Positions 23,796-34,364 of a DNA stretch of 64,000 nt are shown here, in pieces. The stretch lies in assembly GCA_024345305.1 (NCBI GenBank), contig BRON01000017.1, positions 248,001 through 312,000 on the forward strand, written 5' to 3'. Position numbers and translations under genes: made by a program. This stretch comes from Mrakia gelida (lineage: Eukaryota > Basidiomycota > Tremellomycetes > Cystofilobasidiales > Mrakiaceae). The notes below the pieces were generated by a model. The model saw nothing but the letters and a program-made list of their open reading frames with translations, was not told the origin of the DNA and ran no database searches. Position 1 is the stretch's first letter, and the number at the start of each line of letters is the position of its first letter.

Positions 23796-26076
23796 TCAAA
23801 ACACGAAATCCTTATTGACCGCCTTCCAAAATCCTTCATCCTCCTTCATCTTCGCCTTCACCACCTCCGAGTAATCCCTCTCCAGCCACTCGAGCACCCT
23901 GATCGACATCTCGTCCTGCGTCATGGCGAGAGGGATGAACCTCTCATGGGGTTCGATGGCTTTGCGAAGCTGGGAGATGAAGAGGGAGTTGTCGCCGTTG
24001 GGAGGGTGAGTTGGTGGGAAGGTGTAGACCTGTGAGTAGAAGCGAGGAAAGAGGAGGGGTTTAGCGAGAGGCAGAGAAAGAGGAGGGAGAAAGACAAGGC
24101 GAGGGAAGGGAGGCGACGAACATGAGGTTCTCCAACAGCAGCAGCAGCGGGATGCTGACTCCATTCGATGACTTTCTCGCCGTTTGAGCCGAGGTGAGAG
24201 GCCTCGGGGTTGAGGAAAGGGATGGACCAGCATAGGCCGTACTGTGAGAGGAAGAACGAAGCGACGACGGTCAGCAAGACGCGTTGGGGAGGTCGAGCTG
24301 ACGAGGCTAAGAGCGGAAAAGAGGACGAACCCATGGTGTAGGACTGATTATTGGATCCCTGCGGAACGTAAGAAAACAAGAGCGAGGAAGGGGCGAAGGG
24401 GACGAGCTGATTAGCGATCTCGTCTCGACGCGTCTCACCCTCCGCACGTCTCGCTCACTCACCCAAGTCCCACAATAGCTCTCGAGTTCACCAACTCCTT
24501 CTGGAAATCCTCCTTACTAAGCAACCCTCCCTTCCCCATGTTCCTCACACCAGGGAACCCGTCCTCTCCCTCCCATGCTCCAACGAACTCGACGTTCAGC
24601 GCTTCGGAAGCTTCCACGAAGGTGGTGTTGGAGACGGGGGAGTGGGAGCCGTGGAAGTAGGAGGAGCTTTTAGCGAGAACCCAGACTTGGTGAGGGCGGG
24701 TGGGATGGGGTGGGACCTGGTTAAGCGAGGAGAGAGGAGAGGTCAGAGGGAGGAGGAGGAGGGAGCGAGGAGAGGGAAAGAGGGGAGGAGAAGCAAAGAC
24801 GAACATAGACTGGAGTGCAATCCTTCTCGATACTGTAGCCGAGGTAGGTCTCTCCAGCTGTGAACCGTTCTGTGTATCGGGAAAGGAGGCAAAAGAGAGT
24901 GAGCTCAGAAGGTCTCGAAGACCGAAACGAGACGTGCGCTCGAACAGAACTGACCAGGAGTGACCGTGAAAGCAGATCCAAACGGATGAGCGTGTGTATC
25001 TCCGAAGAAACCAGCCGTGAACAAATCTGCGTATGGAAACGCGCTCAAGTCAGCACAGATTTGCGCTTCGAAGAGAAGCGAAACGCGAAAGACTCGACTC
25101 GCCTTGGATCCGAACGCCATGAGGATTCGCCTCGCTCCTGATGCAGTCCCCGTCTCTGTTCTCCCAACAGTCGTCCAGCTCTCCGGGTCGAAGGATTACT
25201 GCTTTGATGAGGGTCGGAAGCATGTTGTAATAGGTTGCTGCGAGGAGAGAAGCGGGCAGGAGGTCAGCTCGCGACGAGAAGGAGGAGACGCGTCTACATG
25301 GGAAGAAAGGCAAGAACCGAGGTTCCCGTTATCCTTGGAGAAGAAGTAGGTGATTCCGAGGAGGTCGAGAGTTCGTAATCTGGTAAAGGAGAGACGACGA
25401 TCAGTCAGCTCAAGCTCGTGAAGAAAAGGAACGAGAGGTCGCGACGCACACCGACTCAGCTGGACGAAACGAAAGAAAGAAGGAGTCAGTTCCAGCAAAA
25501 GCTCCAAGCTCCTCCAGCAGTAGCCTTCCACTCACCCCAGATCTTCTCTCCGCCTATACGACCGAAGAAAGCTTGGAGGTAGTCCTGGTCCTGCAGAATC
25601 ACGACCTTGTCTTGATGCTTCGAGCATGACTTGTTGGCGAGACAGAGCATGAGAGATCGTAGGGCTTGTTGGTTGTGATCCTTCCATCGGTTCTCCTCGT
25701 CACTCCTGTGAGACGAGTGGATAAAGAGAGTCAGAAGACGGTTGAGCTGAGCTCGTTGCAGAGCAGAAGTCGAAGGTCTTCGAGCTCAACTCTTTCGTCA
25801 AGTCCCTTCTCCCTCCTCTGCTCCGCCAGCTCTAAGCGACGAGACACGATCTACTCACGGGTGAGTCATATTACGCTGAGGCCATAACGAGTCCAGCGCC
25901 ACGGCCTCCTTGCCATCCACAACCTCCTCCTCAGCCCTCGACCCTTCGAGCAAAAGCTCGTCGACCTCCGATCCAATCCTCGACGGCGAGAAGTAGAAAC
26001 CGAGGCAGCAGAGGTAGATGAAGAGGATGGCGAGGAGGTACCGTAAGGACGGGTGCAGGGCTGATAAGAGGGCCAT
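23796..26076 (-). CDS. GT18 family glycosyltransferase (MGAT5-like)
   Basis: ATG at 26076 on the minus strand opens a type II membrane protein (anchor LRYLLAILFIYLCCLGFYF, residues about 10-28). About ten small exons follow. Diagnostic pieces are LDLLGITYFFSKDNGNLG, GFFGDTHAHPFGSAFTVTPG, ETYLGYSIEKDC, HQVWVLAKSSSYFHG, NMGKGGLLSKEDFQKELVNS and YGLCWSIPFLNPEA. The C-terminal run SQHPAAAAVGEPHVYTF ... RKAIEPHE...RVLEWLERDYS matches in order the end of animal N-acetylglucosaminyltransferase V (Q-HPYAEVFIG-PHVWTV ... IEPY). GT18 enzymes transfer GlcNAc beta-1,6 to N-glycan mannose in the Golgi. The acceptor in a yeast is unknown. The stop is at 23796. It diverges from the snurportin gene. Confidence 0.78.
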
Positions 26077-26374
26077 CCTTGAACGTTGTCGTAGTTGGAG
26101 AGGAGGGAAGGTGGGAAGGAAGAGTCGAGAGGAAGGGAAGGCGGGATGGTGAGCTCTCTCACAATCGATCGGGTCTCAGCCTGGCCCGTAGTCTTCTGGA
26201 AGAAGTGCTTTTTTGGCGAGAGTCATACTCCACGCAGAGTAACCTAGAAATCGGAGTGAGTGCTGTTTTGCCTCCGAGGTATAAAAAAGCGAAAAGGAAG
26301 GGCTCGGTGAAGTTTGGCTTCAAGAGCGTCCTATGGGCTCGACGAGTTGATCTCGACGGCCATCAATTGAAAGC
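26077..26374. promoter_or_regulatory. Bidirectional promoter GT18 / snurportin
   Basis: 298 bases between divergent ATGs. A short AT-richer element (GGTATAAAAAAGCG) lies around 26279-26292 and may be a TATA-like box for the + strand gene. Nothing else is recognised. Confidence 0.4.
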
Positions 26375-28333
26375 ATGGAGGAAGACGAGAACCCTTCTCA
26401 GCATAGATTTGCCCACAGACAGGCCAACTTCAAGTCGACGCCGTCTAGATCAGCAGGGGAGGGAGTGAGGAGACACGTCCAGCAGGATCAGAAGAATGTG
26501 AGCTCGACCTTTCCTTCCTTCCCTTCCCTTTCATCGTCTCGAGACTAGGCAAGCACACGAGCCTGACTGGAAGATTATTCAGGAAGCCCATCTGTCTTTA
26601 TATATCGGGTCGAGAATACTCGATCAGAAAAGGCTGAGCGGCTCCTGGTTGAAGTTGGTTGCGAGCTCGACGAAGGAGAGAAGGTCGAGCTCGTCCCCAC
26701 CCGACGTTCTCTCTTCGTATGCTTCACACGCTTGGACCACAGCAACTACCTTCCAAGGATTCCATACTGATCACCCTCATCGCACCCATCTTAATCTAGA
26801 AACGATCGACTCTCACCACCGCCGCTCGTCTCGCCTCCATCACCTCCCTCTCGTCCCTCTCCCTCCTCTCCTCCACCGACGCTCCTCCTTCCTCTTCAGA
26901 AGAAGAAGAAGACACCACTACTTCCAAACCACCTCATGCGCTTTCAGGAGTCTCAGAGTTCGTTGGATCGATGGAGGTCGACAACGGAGGTCCATCAACA
27001 GCAGCTTCGACGTCGACCGCACCTTCCGGCGACGCTGTTCCCCTGCACGCGAAACGACGAAACAAGAAGAGGAAGAAGGCGAAAGCCAGTCCTCTCTCGA
27101 ATGTGTCAGTGGCTTCTATCTTGCACTACCCCTACATCAACCAATTCCTCTCGCTGAACCCTCCCCCTTCCTTCCCTTCGTCCAGTCTGATGTACACGAC
27201 CCTCCTCCCGATCCCTCAATCCTCCCCTCTCTTCGTTCCTCCCGACGGCCTACCTCCAACCTCAGATCTCACCTCTTCATGGCTCGCTCTCGGACCCATT
27301 CCCAAAGGTGTGTTCGCGTTTTTTTCTCTTCTTCCGTCCTCGCAACGAAGCGAGCCGCAGACGCGTCGCAAACTGACGCACTTTTGTCCCTCGCTCGTCA
27401 TTTCTACCCGCAGGGAAACGATGCCTCTGCGTCGCAGGTCCATATGGTGTGTACTCTTCTCGCTGTGCTCGCACCTGAGTGAAAAAGAGACGCGTCGAAT
27501 TCACGAGCTGACTCTTCTTCTTCTTCTCGTTCGCGTCCCTCGCTTCGTCCTTCCTCAGGTTCAGCAACCCGTCTCCACACTCGAATTTCGGCTCGAGTCA
27601 TCCTGAAATGGGTCTCTCCTCTCCCAGGAGAAACAGTCCTTGACGCTGTCCTCGCGGACGACTGGAAGACGAGTGGAATCCTCTGTTCGTCGACTCCGTC
27701 CTCCTCCCTTTCCTCTTGACCCTTCTATCCCCTCTGACTTCTTCCCTCCTTCCCCCTCGCCCTTCTTTCATCGCACCCAGACGTCCTCGACATCCTCTCC
27801 TGGCGTTCCCTTGACATCGCCTCCAATCCAGCCTCGTTCCGAATCCCTTTCCTTCACTCGCGTCTCGGCGATCTCCCACCACCACCACCTCTCTCTCCTC
27901 CCTACCCTTACCCAATCCACTTCGTCCCCGTAACCTACCATTCAGCTCCTCTTCCGCTCGTCAAATGGAGTCAGCTCCTCGGACCTGAGCTCGGCGAGGA
28001 GGAGAGGAAGTGGGGAAAGGTTGGGTTCATCGTTCTGAAGGAGGACGGAGCGTATGGGTTCGGGGACGAGGATGTGACTGGGAGCGCGACTGTGGGAGAG
28101 GTGTTCGAGGATGCTGTGGAGGGTGCGAGCGCAGAGGTGGAGGTGAAGGAGGTGGAGAGAGGTTGGGTTGAGTTGGGCGGGGAGGTCGTTGGGTGAGTTC
28201 CTTCGTTTCCTTTCCTTTTTCTCGTTGACCGTCGAGCGAGGAGATCTTCAGCTGACCTTAGCTGTCGTTCATTTATTTCAGTGTCCTGCGACGAAGGATC
28301 GAAGGAGGAGAACCTTTCGAGTCCACTAGTTAG
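26375..28333 (+). CDS. SNUPN: Snurportin-1, m3G-cap-dependent snRNP import adaptor
   Basis: ATG at 26375. The N-terminus (QHRFAHRQANFKSTPSR, then VRRHVQQDQKN) fits the Arg/Lys-rich importin-beta-binding segment of snurportins. After an acidic, Ser-rich region with a basic KRRNKKRKKAK patch, the cap-binding domain reads SSWLALGPIPKGKRCLCVAG and PYGSATRLHTR. It continues with ISARVILKWVSPLPGET, LDAVL and ILYVLDILSWRSLDIA, followed by a Phe-Arg and an LPLVKW element, in the family order. Two introns interrupt KGKR and PYG. A third has the unusual donor GTTCGT but restores ILYVLD exactly. The final exon ends at TAG 28331-28333. The protein carries U snRNPs into the nucleus. Frame continuity through all joins makes the call firm despite divergence. 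Confidence 0.82.
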
Positions 28334-28873
28334 AGCACGAAGCATCTCATCTAACGAATAATGTCTCTCTGTCGAACGAGCTTCCCTCATAATCTAGCGT
28401 CCTTCTATGTAACTCCTTTTGGACCTCAAATACCTAGCCTCCAACAGCCGCTGCTCCTACCAGCAGCGGCGTGCTCCTAATCTAAAACGAACGAGAGCGA
28501 GTTTTCCCCGAGAGTCGATTCACGGCAGGACGAGCGTCGTCCCTGCGTCTCGCACCGTCGATAAAGGTAGCGTAGTGTCTGGCGGAGGAAAGATAATGAA
28601 AGAAATGAGAGATCTTACAGTCAGTGAAGTGTCGAGAGGAAGCTATATGGGAGAACGGAAGGAAGGACGAACGAATCGACGTCGCCCACACGACCGGTCG
28701 TCGCGCGATGGGACATCGTTGAGCTGTCGGTTCAAGTCGGCTGCAGAAGTCCGGTCTGGTAGGATGTGGATACAAGAGGTCAATATCAATCAAGTCTTTG
28801 AAGCGAAAGAGAGCGAACAACAAGAAGAGAAGGAACTCACAACGTGACTTCGCGACCTCGAGTCGACGGTGTT
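28334..28873. other. Convergent intergenic spacer
   Basis: About 540 bases between the stops of snurportin (+) and PC-esterase 2 (-). Holds the two 3' UTRs. A short inverted pair, GCTGCTCCTACCAGCAGC, at about 28449-28466 can form a hairpin with a small loop and might mark a 3' end or processing signal. No gene seen. Confidence 0.4.
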
Positions 28874-30719
28874 CTAGCTCTCTCGTTCCACCTCCAGGCC
28901 AACCGACGATCCCAGGAGATCCCACATGACCCGGTTCCACCAGTGAGGGACGATGGGGACGCACCTGATCCATCGCGGGAAGAGAGGGAACGAAAGAGGT
29001 CAGTGAGACGAGTTTGGTTCAGCGCGATAAACGAAGCACTCACCAGTGCAGACAGTCCTTTGATGGTGCTGAGAAGATCTTGTTCGAGTGAGCGTCGGGT
29101 CTGAGAAGAGTCAACAAGAAGGGAAACAAGTCAGCTGGCGTTCGAACTCGAGAGAACGACGCGTCGAAGAACACGCACCTCGTCCAGCTCATGTCCGTCA
29201 CGTTCATCCAAACCGACGACCCCGACCGATCCTTCACAGCGAGAGCATCCGACCAGATCTGATCGAGCTCTCCAAACGTGTTCCATCCCCAGGTCGGATG
29301 TGTATCATCCTCGTCGAGAGCGGGAGTGCCAGGGGAGGTGTAGGTCTCGCAGTTGAGGTGAGGAGTGCTCGTCGAGCGAACGATGAGGAGAGTGTTGGGT
29401 AGGGGAAGGAACCGAGGGAGGAGGGAGTGGACCTGATCGTCGAGTCACCACGGGAGAAGGAAATCAGCGAGGGAAGAAGCAGGAAACAACGAACGAGACG
29501 AGAGGGACGCGACTGGCGACTCACCATGGCTCGAAACGCCTTCGGAACCATCCTCTGCTCGACCCCGAGTGTCCTCTCACTCCAATGAGCTCCAGAGTTC
29601 AAAACCACTATATCCTGCTCCATCTCCTTCCACCCCTCCTCCTCGTTCACCTGCTTCTTCTCCCACGCGAGCCAGAAGTCGTCCGTCGCCGAGGGCATCG
29701 ACGCTTCCCACTTCCATCCTGTTTCGACGATCCCCTCCTTCTCCAGCAGGCTTCGCAGCTCCAGGGGTGAGAGAAGAAGGTCGTGTCGATAGAAGGAGAG
29801 GATGGGCTGAGACCATCTCGCGAAGGGGATGAAGGGGTGGTCCTTTCGAAGTTTCAGGACGAGAGGGTGATCGAGGTTGAGCGAGGAGATGTCTCGACTC
29901 GTGCCGTTCTTGGGTGCATCGTGGTGTTTGATAGTTCGGAGGAGGGGTGGAGAGGCGGTGAATTGAGCGAGAAGGAGGAGGAGAGCAGAGTGTTGTTGTT
30001 GAGTGATGGAATCTGGGTGAGGTTCGGGCGAGAAGAGCGAGCGAGGGGGGATGGGGGTCGAGCAACGGTTCCGCGGTCAGCTTCAGCTTTTCCATACCTT
30101 CTCTCACCTTCTTGCGCTTTGAGGGAAGTAAAGGAGACAGAGAAGACTTACCTCCAACGAAGATGAGACCTCTGGGGCTGTTGATGAGTCGTCCGACCAG
30201 CTCTTCGACGTCCCAATTCCTCAAGGGTCGACCGCTCGACGGGATCCAGTCCCACTTTCCGACCTCGTTGAACCTCTCCTGTTCCAGCTCTATGTGATGC
30301 TGCTCCGACCGACCGATGACGTGAGGGACGAAGCATCTTCCTGGAACGCGTAGACCGTAGCGAGCTGAGATGGAGTTGAGGGAGGAAGGGGAGAGCTCAA
30401 AGGAGGGGAGGGAGGAGGATGAGGACCATCGTCCGACTGTTGAAGGAGTTTCGACCGCTGCTGGGAGAGAGTGGGGGATCGGAGAGGTGGTTATGAAGAG
30501 ATCTAGACTTGAAGATGGTCTGGAGGAAGGGTGAGACCAACGAAAGAGGAGGAGAGTCAGCATGGAGGAAGAATCTGAGCTCGGAAAGGAAAGGGAGGAA
30601 GAAACGCCAAGAAGGACGTCGACGACCTTTCGTTGAGCTCACAGAAGGACGAGAAGGATGATCCCAAAAGCAGCAACGCAAGCGAGTCCCGTTCTCGAAC
30701 TGGGGTGAATCCTACCCAT
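28874..30719 (-). CDS. PC-esterase (TBL/CAS1-like) type II membrane protein, copy 2
   Basis: ATG at 30719 on the minus strand. Exon 1 is a short cytosolic tail plus anchor (TGLACVAAFGIILLVLL). The lumenal part shows GRCFVPHVIG, KWDWIPSSGRPLRNWDVEE and then LIFVGDSITQQQH, the GDS block with a phase-1 intron inside the Asp codon. Later come the block VVLNSGAHW and, at the end, DAHSNKIFSAPSKDCLHW joined to CVPIVPHWWNRVMWDLL, the DxxH block. Stop TAG at 28874. All expected PC-esterase catalytic positions (Ser in GDS, Asp and His in DCLH) are present. Shared intron positions with copy 1 at both motifs show common descent. The likely role is O-acetylation of glycans in the secretory pathway. Confidence 0.82.
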
Positions 30720-31065
30720 ACGACTTCCAGAGGCGAAGCTTCGGTCCTGCGATCCAGAGGAGGGTCGTGGTTGGAGGTTCGTCGCAGCTCGAGGGAGGGC
30801 TCGAAAGCGGAGAGAGGACCGGCTCTGGAACCACACGCTCGTGGTCATCGACGGAGGGAGAATTTTCGCCTTATCACCCTTTCTTGGATAGGATACATCC
30901 AAAGTGTCTGTATCTTTTTCTTTTCTTCGGAACAGAAAAAGCAAACGCGTCCGGCCAAACTGAAAGGACGCGTCGAGAAGGAACCCAAAGTTGACCTCAA
31001 CCGTTCACCCATCCCTTCCCTTCCCCTGAGGTCTACCAAGTGCTGGTCTTCCTCCCCCCTCTCCG
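30720..31065. promoter_or_regulatory. Bidirectional promoter with two ACGCGT boxes
   Basis: 346 bases between the divergent starts of PC-esterase 2 and the RPA-interacting protein. ACGCGT occurs at 30945-30950 and 30968-30973. In yeasts this is the MluI cell-cycle box bound by MBF-type factors before replication genes. The caution is that GACGCGTC is common in this whole window. Confidence 0.45.
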
Positions 31066-32262
31066 ATGCCTCCCTCTTCACCTCTCAATCCGTACACCCA
31101 CCCTTCTCCCCATCTCCTTCCTTTGTCTTCTCCAACCTCTCCCTCCTCTTTCCTCCCTCCTTCGACTCCTCGACACAACCAAGAGGACGTCCTCTCCCGT
31201 CGACGTTCCTTCTTCAAACAACCCTCCAACCGCTCCTCTTCTTCCTCTCCTTCCTCCTCAACCCACGGCTCTCCCTCTCTCAATCACCCGCCAACGACGG
31301 TCTCTGACGTTCTCTGGCGAGACCGGTTCAAGAAGAAGTGCGACGATCGAGTCAGAAGGGACAAGGAGAGGAGCAGTCGCAGGAGGAGGAACAGCTTGGA
31401 GGGGGGAAGTAGCGATACCAACGGAGACGAGGATATGGACATGGAGGATGAAGACGAGGAGGACGAGGGCGAGAAGCAGGTCAGTCCAGAACCTATTGGG
31501 GAGGGAGGGAGGAAGGAGGTTCCTTCTTCGAGCTCACCACTTCCCTTCCCTCTCTCCTCCTCCTTCCAGATCTTCGCTCGAATCATTCGCTCCCAGCACC
31601 GCAAGAACGCCGAACGGAGCTGGGGAGAGCCTCTCCATCGCACTGGAGATTTAGATCGTCTGCTGGAGGAGGAGGAAGAGGATGAACCCGTCAGGATGGA
31701 CGAGGAGGAGGAGCAGGAGGAGCCGCCGCCTGAGGAGCTCGAGGAGGACGAGGAGATCGATCCTGAGTATCTGGAGTATCTACTGAGTCAGCAGTCCCGT
31801 GAGCACAGTCCTTAACAGCTCTTTCAGAGGTGCGGGAGCTGATTTTCGCGCGTGAACGTTCGCAGAGATCGAAATGGAAGACTCCACCACCACCTCGGCC
31901 TCGTCTCTTCCTCCACCACCTCTTCCTCCTCCAGCGTGCCCAGCATGTCCCTCTCACCCTCTCTTATCGGTCACTCCTCAAGGTGGTCTTGTCTGCTCGT
32001 CCTGCTCGTCGTCGTTAGCTCCAGCAACAGCGTCTCAGATCGAGCTCGCTTGGAACGTCGAAGGAGCTCACTCTGGAACGGAGCAGTGAGTCTCGTTTCT
32101 CGCTACCACCTTCCGATGAGCTCTGCTAACTTCGGTTGTACTTTCAGACCTTCTTCGCATCGACTGGTTTTGGTCCTGCTGAGCTCGGAGTACGGAGAAA
32201 CGGGTCTGGAGGCGAGGTGCTCGGCTGCTGGGTGTGGATGGGCGACGGCGGTGGAGATCTAG
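31066..32262 (+). CDS. RPA-interacting protein (RIP-alpha / RPAIN homologue)
   Basis: ATG at 31066 after a GC-rich leader. Residues about 75-110 (SDVLWRDRFKKKCDDRVRRD, followed by an Arg-rich run) match the N-terminal RPA-interacting domain. A very acidic middle part follows (DEDMDMEDEDEEDEG, later EEEEEDEPVRMDEEEEQEE). The C-terminus carries a split zinc-finger: CPACPSHPLL ... GLVCSSC in one exon, then after an intron C...CGWATAVEI ending at TAG 32260-32262. This is the order of RPA_interact_N, middle and C domains. The family carries replication protein A into the nucleus. It lies 200 bases upstream of the TIPIN homologue on the same strand; TIPIN also binds RPA in other species. Confidence 0.78.
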
Positions 32263-32392
32263 CTTTTTCTGGATCGAGATGTTGTAGGACTCTCTTAATG
32301 ACTTGATGACCTTCTCGCTCAGACGGCTGAGTATCCTCGGAGCTAAAATCAAGGAAAGAAACGCTTTTTTTTTTTCTTTCACAACGAATCTC

Positions 32393-32400
32393 GACGCGTC
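32393..32400. promoter_or_regulatory. ACGCGT (MCB-like) box upstream of CSM3/TIPIN
   Basis: GACGCGTC lies 62 bases before the ATG at 32462 and 18 bases after the end of an 11-T run (32365-32375). Poly-T plus an ACGCGT box is a familiar arrangement in promoters of S-phase genes; here it is an inference. Confidence 0.4.
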
Positions 32401-32461
32401 CAAGCTCACTTTCAAGCTCGTCGCCTCTCCTTCCTGACCGCTCCCATCCAACACCCTCGCC

Positions 32462-34072
32462 ATGTCCGCCTCTCCTACTCCTCAGCTTTCTCCACCACCT
32501 CTCTCTCCTCGTCCATCCACCCCTCCACCCCCAGCTCCCAAGCTCTTCGATCTCGCCAACATCTTTGACTCTCCCACTCCGCCTCGACCTTCTCATCCAG
32601 CTCAACAAGCGAACCCTCTCTTCTACTCTGCTTCCCCTTCCGCCTCTCCCCAGCCCGCAAATGGCAGAGCTGCCTCCCCCTCTACCCTCGCCAAAGCCAT
32701 GAACCTCTTTGATGGCATGGACGACGACGACGACGAGCCTGAAGGTCCACCGAAGATGTACGGAGCTGGAGCAGGAGCTGGGGCAGGAGGAGGAGGAGGA
32801 GGAAGGCAGGAGTCGCCGAACCCTTTCGCATCCTTGTTCGAGGATGGAGCGGGTGCAGGAGGGGAGGGAGAAGGAGAAGGAGGTCCTAAACCCGTTGCTA
32901 AGAGGGTCGTGCCCAAGATCGATGCTGCTAGGTGAGTCTCTTCTCGGGACGAAGGAGGAAAGGAAGGAGGGATGGATGAGCTCGACGCTTTCCGTTCCCT
33001 TCCCTCTTCCTTGCTGACTCTCCTTTCTCCGTGGCTCGTAGACTCCTCGGTCCCAACGGTCTTCCAGCTCTTATCAAAGACTCGAAGAACATCAAGCTCA
33101 AAGGAAAGGGGCACGAGGTTCGTTCACCTTCCTTCCCTCCGTCCCTTCCCTTCTTTGAGCTCAACGGACGCGCGCGACATTCAGCTCATCTCTTCTTCGT
33201 CGCGTTGTGGTTTCCTTTCGAACAGACGGAGGATCTGAAGAGCCTACTTGGACACTATACCCTCTGGGCTCATCAACTCTTCCCGAAAACAAAGTTCAAG
33301 GATACCGTCCTGAGGGTCGAGAAGGTGTGCAGGGAGACGAGGATGCTGGTGAGTGCTTCGTTTCCTTCGAGCTCTTCTCTTCCATCCCTTCCCACTCAAA
33401 CTAGATCTCAATCCAATTCGAGACTCGAAGCTGACATCTCTCCTTCCCTCGTCTGATCGTTCTCGTCACCTCCAGAACGCCCTCTCCCAATTCCGAGACG
33501 AAGCCAAACCCCGTCCAGCTCTTTCCCCTCCTCCCGAATTCGACCTTCCACCACCAGCCAACCCTCCCCCTTCCCGCTCCAAATCACGATCACGGTCCCA
33601 CTCCCCATCCCTCAACGAACGACCCACCCAGCGCCGCCGAGTCGTCTCGGACGACGACGAGGAGGAAGACGAGGACGCTCTCATCGCAGCTGCAGAGAAC
33701 GACGCTCGCTTCACCTCAGCAGGAGGATCGTCTTCGACCGCGAGGAGAGCGGATCGAGAGGAGGAGGAGGACGACTTCGACATGGACGAGCTCATCGCTG
33801 CTGCTGAGGCTGAGGCTGCTCAGGAGGACACGAGCAGGAGCGCGACGAATGCGAAACCGACGGCTGCGACGACGACGACGAACGAGGAGGACGAGTACGG
33901 CGAGGATGACTGGGGAGCGTTGGATGATTTCGATATGGAGGCGGCGGTGGCTGATGCTGGTAAGGGGAAGGGGAAGGAGGTGGGAGGGGAGGACGCGTCG
34001 ACGAAGAAGGTGGTGCCGCAGGCGGACGACGACGAGGATGAGGATGGGTGGGATGCTTTGGATAATATGTGA
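32462..34072 (+). CDS. CSM3: Replication fork protection protein Csm3/Swi3 (TIPIN)
   Basis: ATG at 32462 in GCCATGTCC. The N-terminal 140 residues are Pro/Ser-rich with acidic and Gly-rich stretches. The Swi3 domain then begins (RLLGPNGLPALIKDSKNIKL, KGKGHE) and continues over two introns as TEDLKSLLGHYTLWAHQLFP and KTKFKDTVLRVEKVCRETRM, which is diagnostic of TIPIN/Swi3/Csm3. The C-terminal exon is Arg/Ser- and then Asp/Glu-rich, with repeated DE-DAL(I)AAAE motifs and a final DEDGWDALDNM. Stop TGA at 34070-34072. The protein pairs with Tof1/Swi1/Timeless to stabilise stalled forks and signal to the checkpoint kinase. Confidence 0.92.
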
Positions 34073-34364
34073 GGAGGTTGGGATCCGTCTTTCACACGTC
34101 TACTGGAGGTTGAGCTTTGAAAAGAAGAGAGCGGGAGAGAAAGGGACGGCGAGGGATTGAAGGACGCGTCGACTGTTGTTGTACCAGAACGAAGGCCGGT
34201 TCTTCTTTGTCTCTTCGAGCTCTGTTTGCCTTGACTCGTTCCTTGATCTAGTACGATTCATCGGTGGGAATTTCAGAAAAAATCTGCTCCTGTATCGAGG
34301 GCGAGGGAAGGCTACACGAGTCCGCTCCAAACCGCCACCTTCTCCTCTTTTCCTCCTCCTCTCC

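Noticed and set aside
30945..30973. Firm call of MBF-regulated promoter at RPA-interacting protein
   Set aside because: ACGCGT is embedded in an octamer that is frequent across the whole window, including introns, so presence alone is weak evidence; kept only as an inference.
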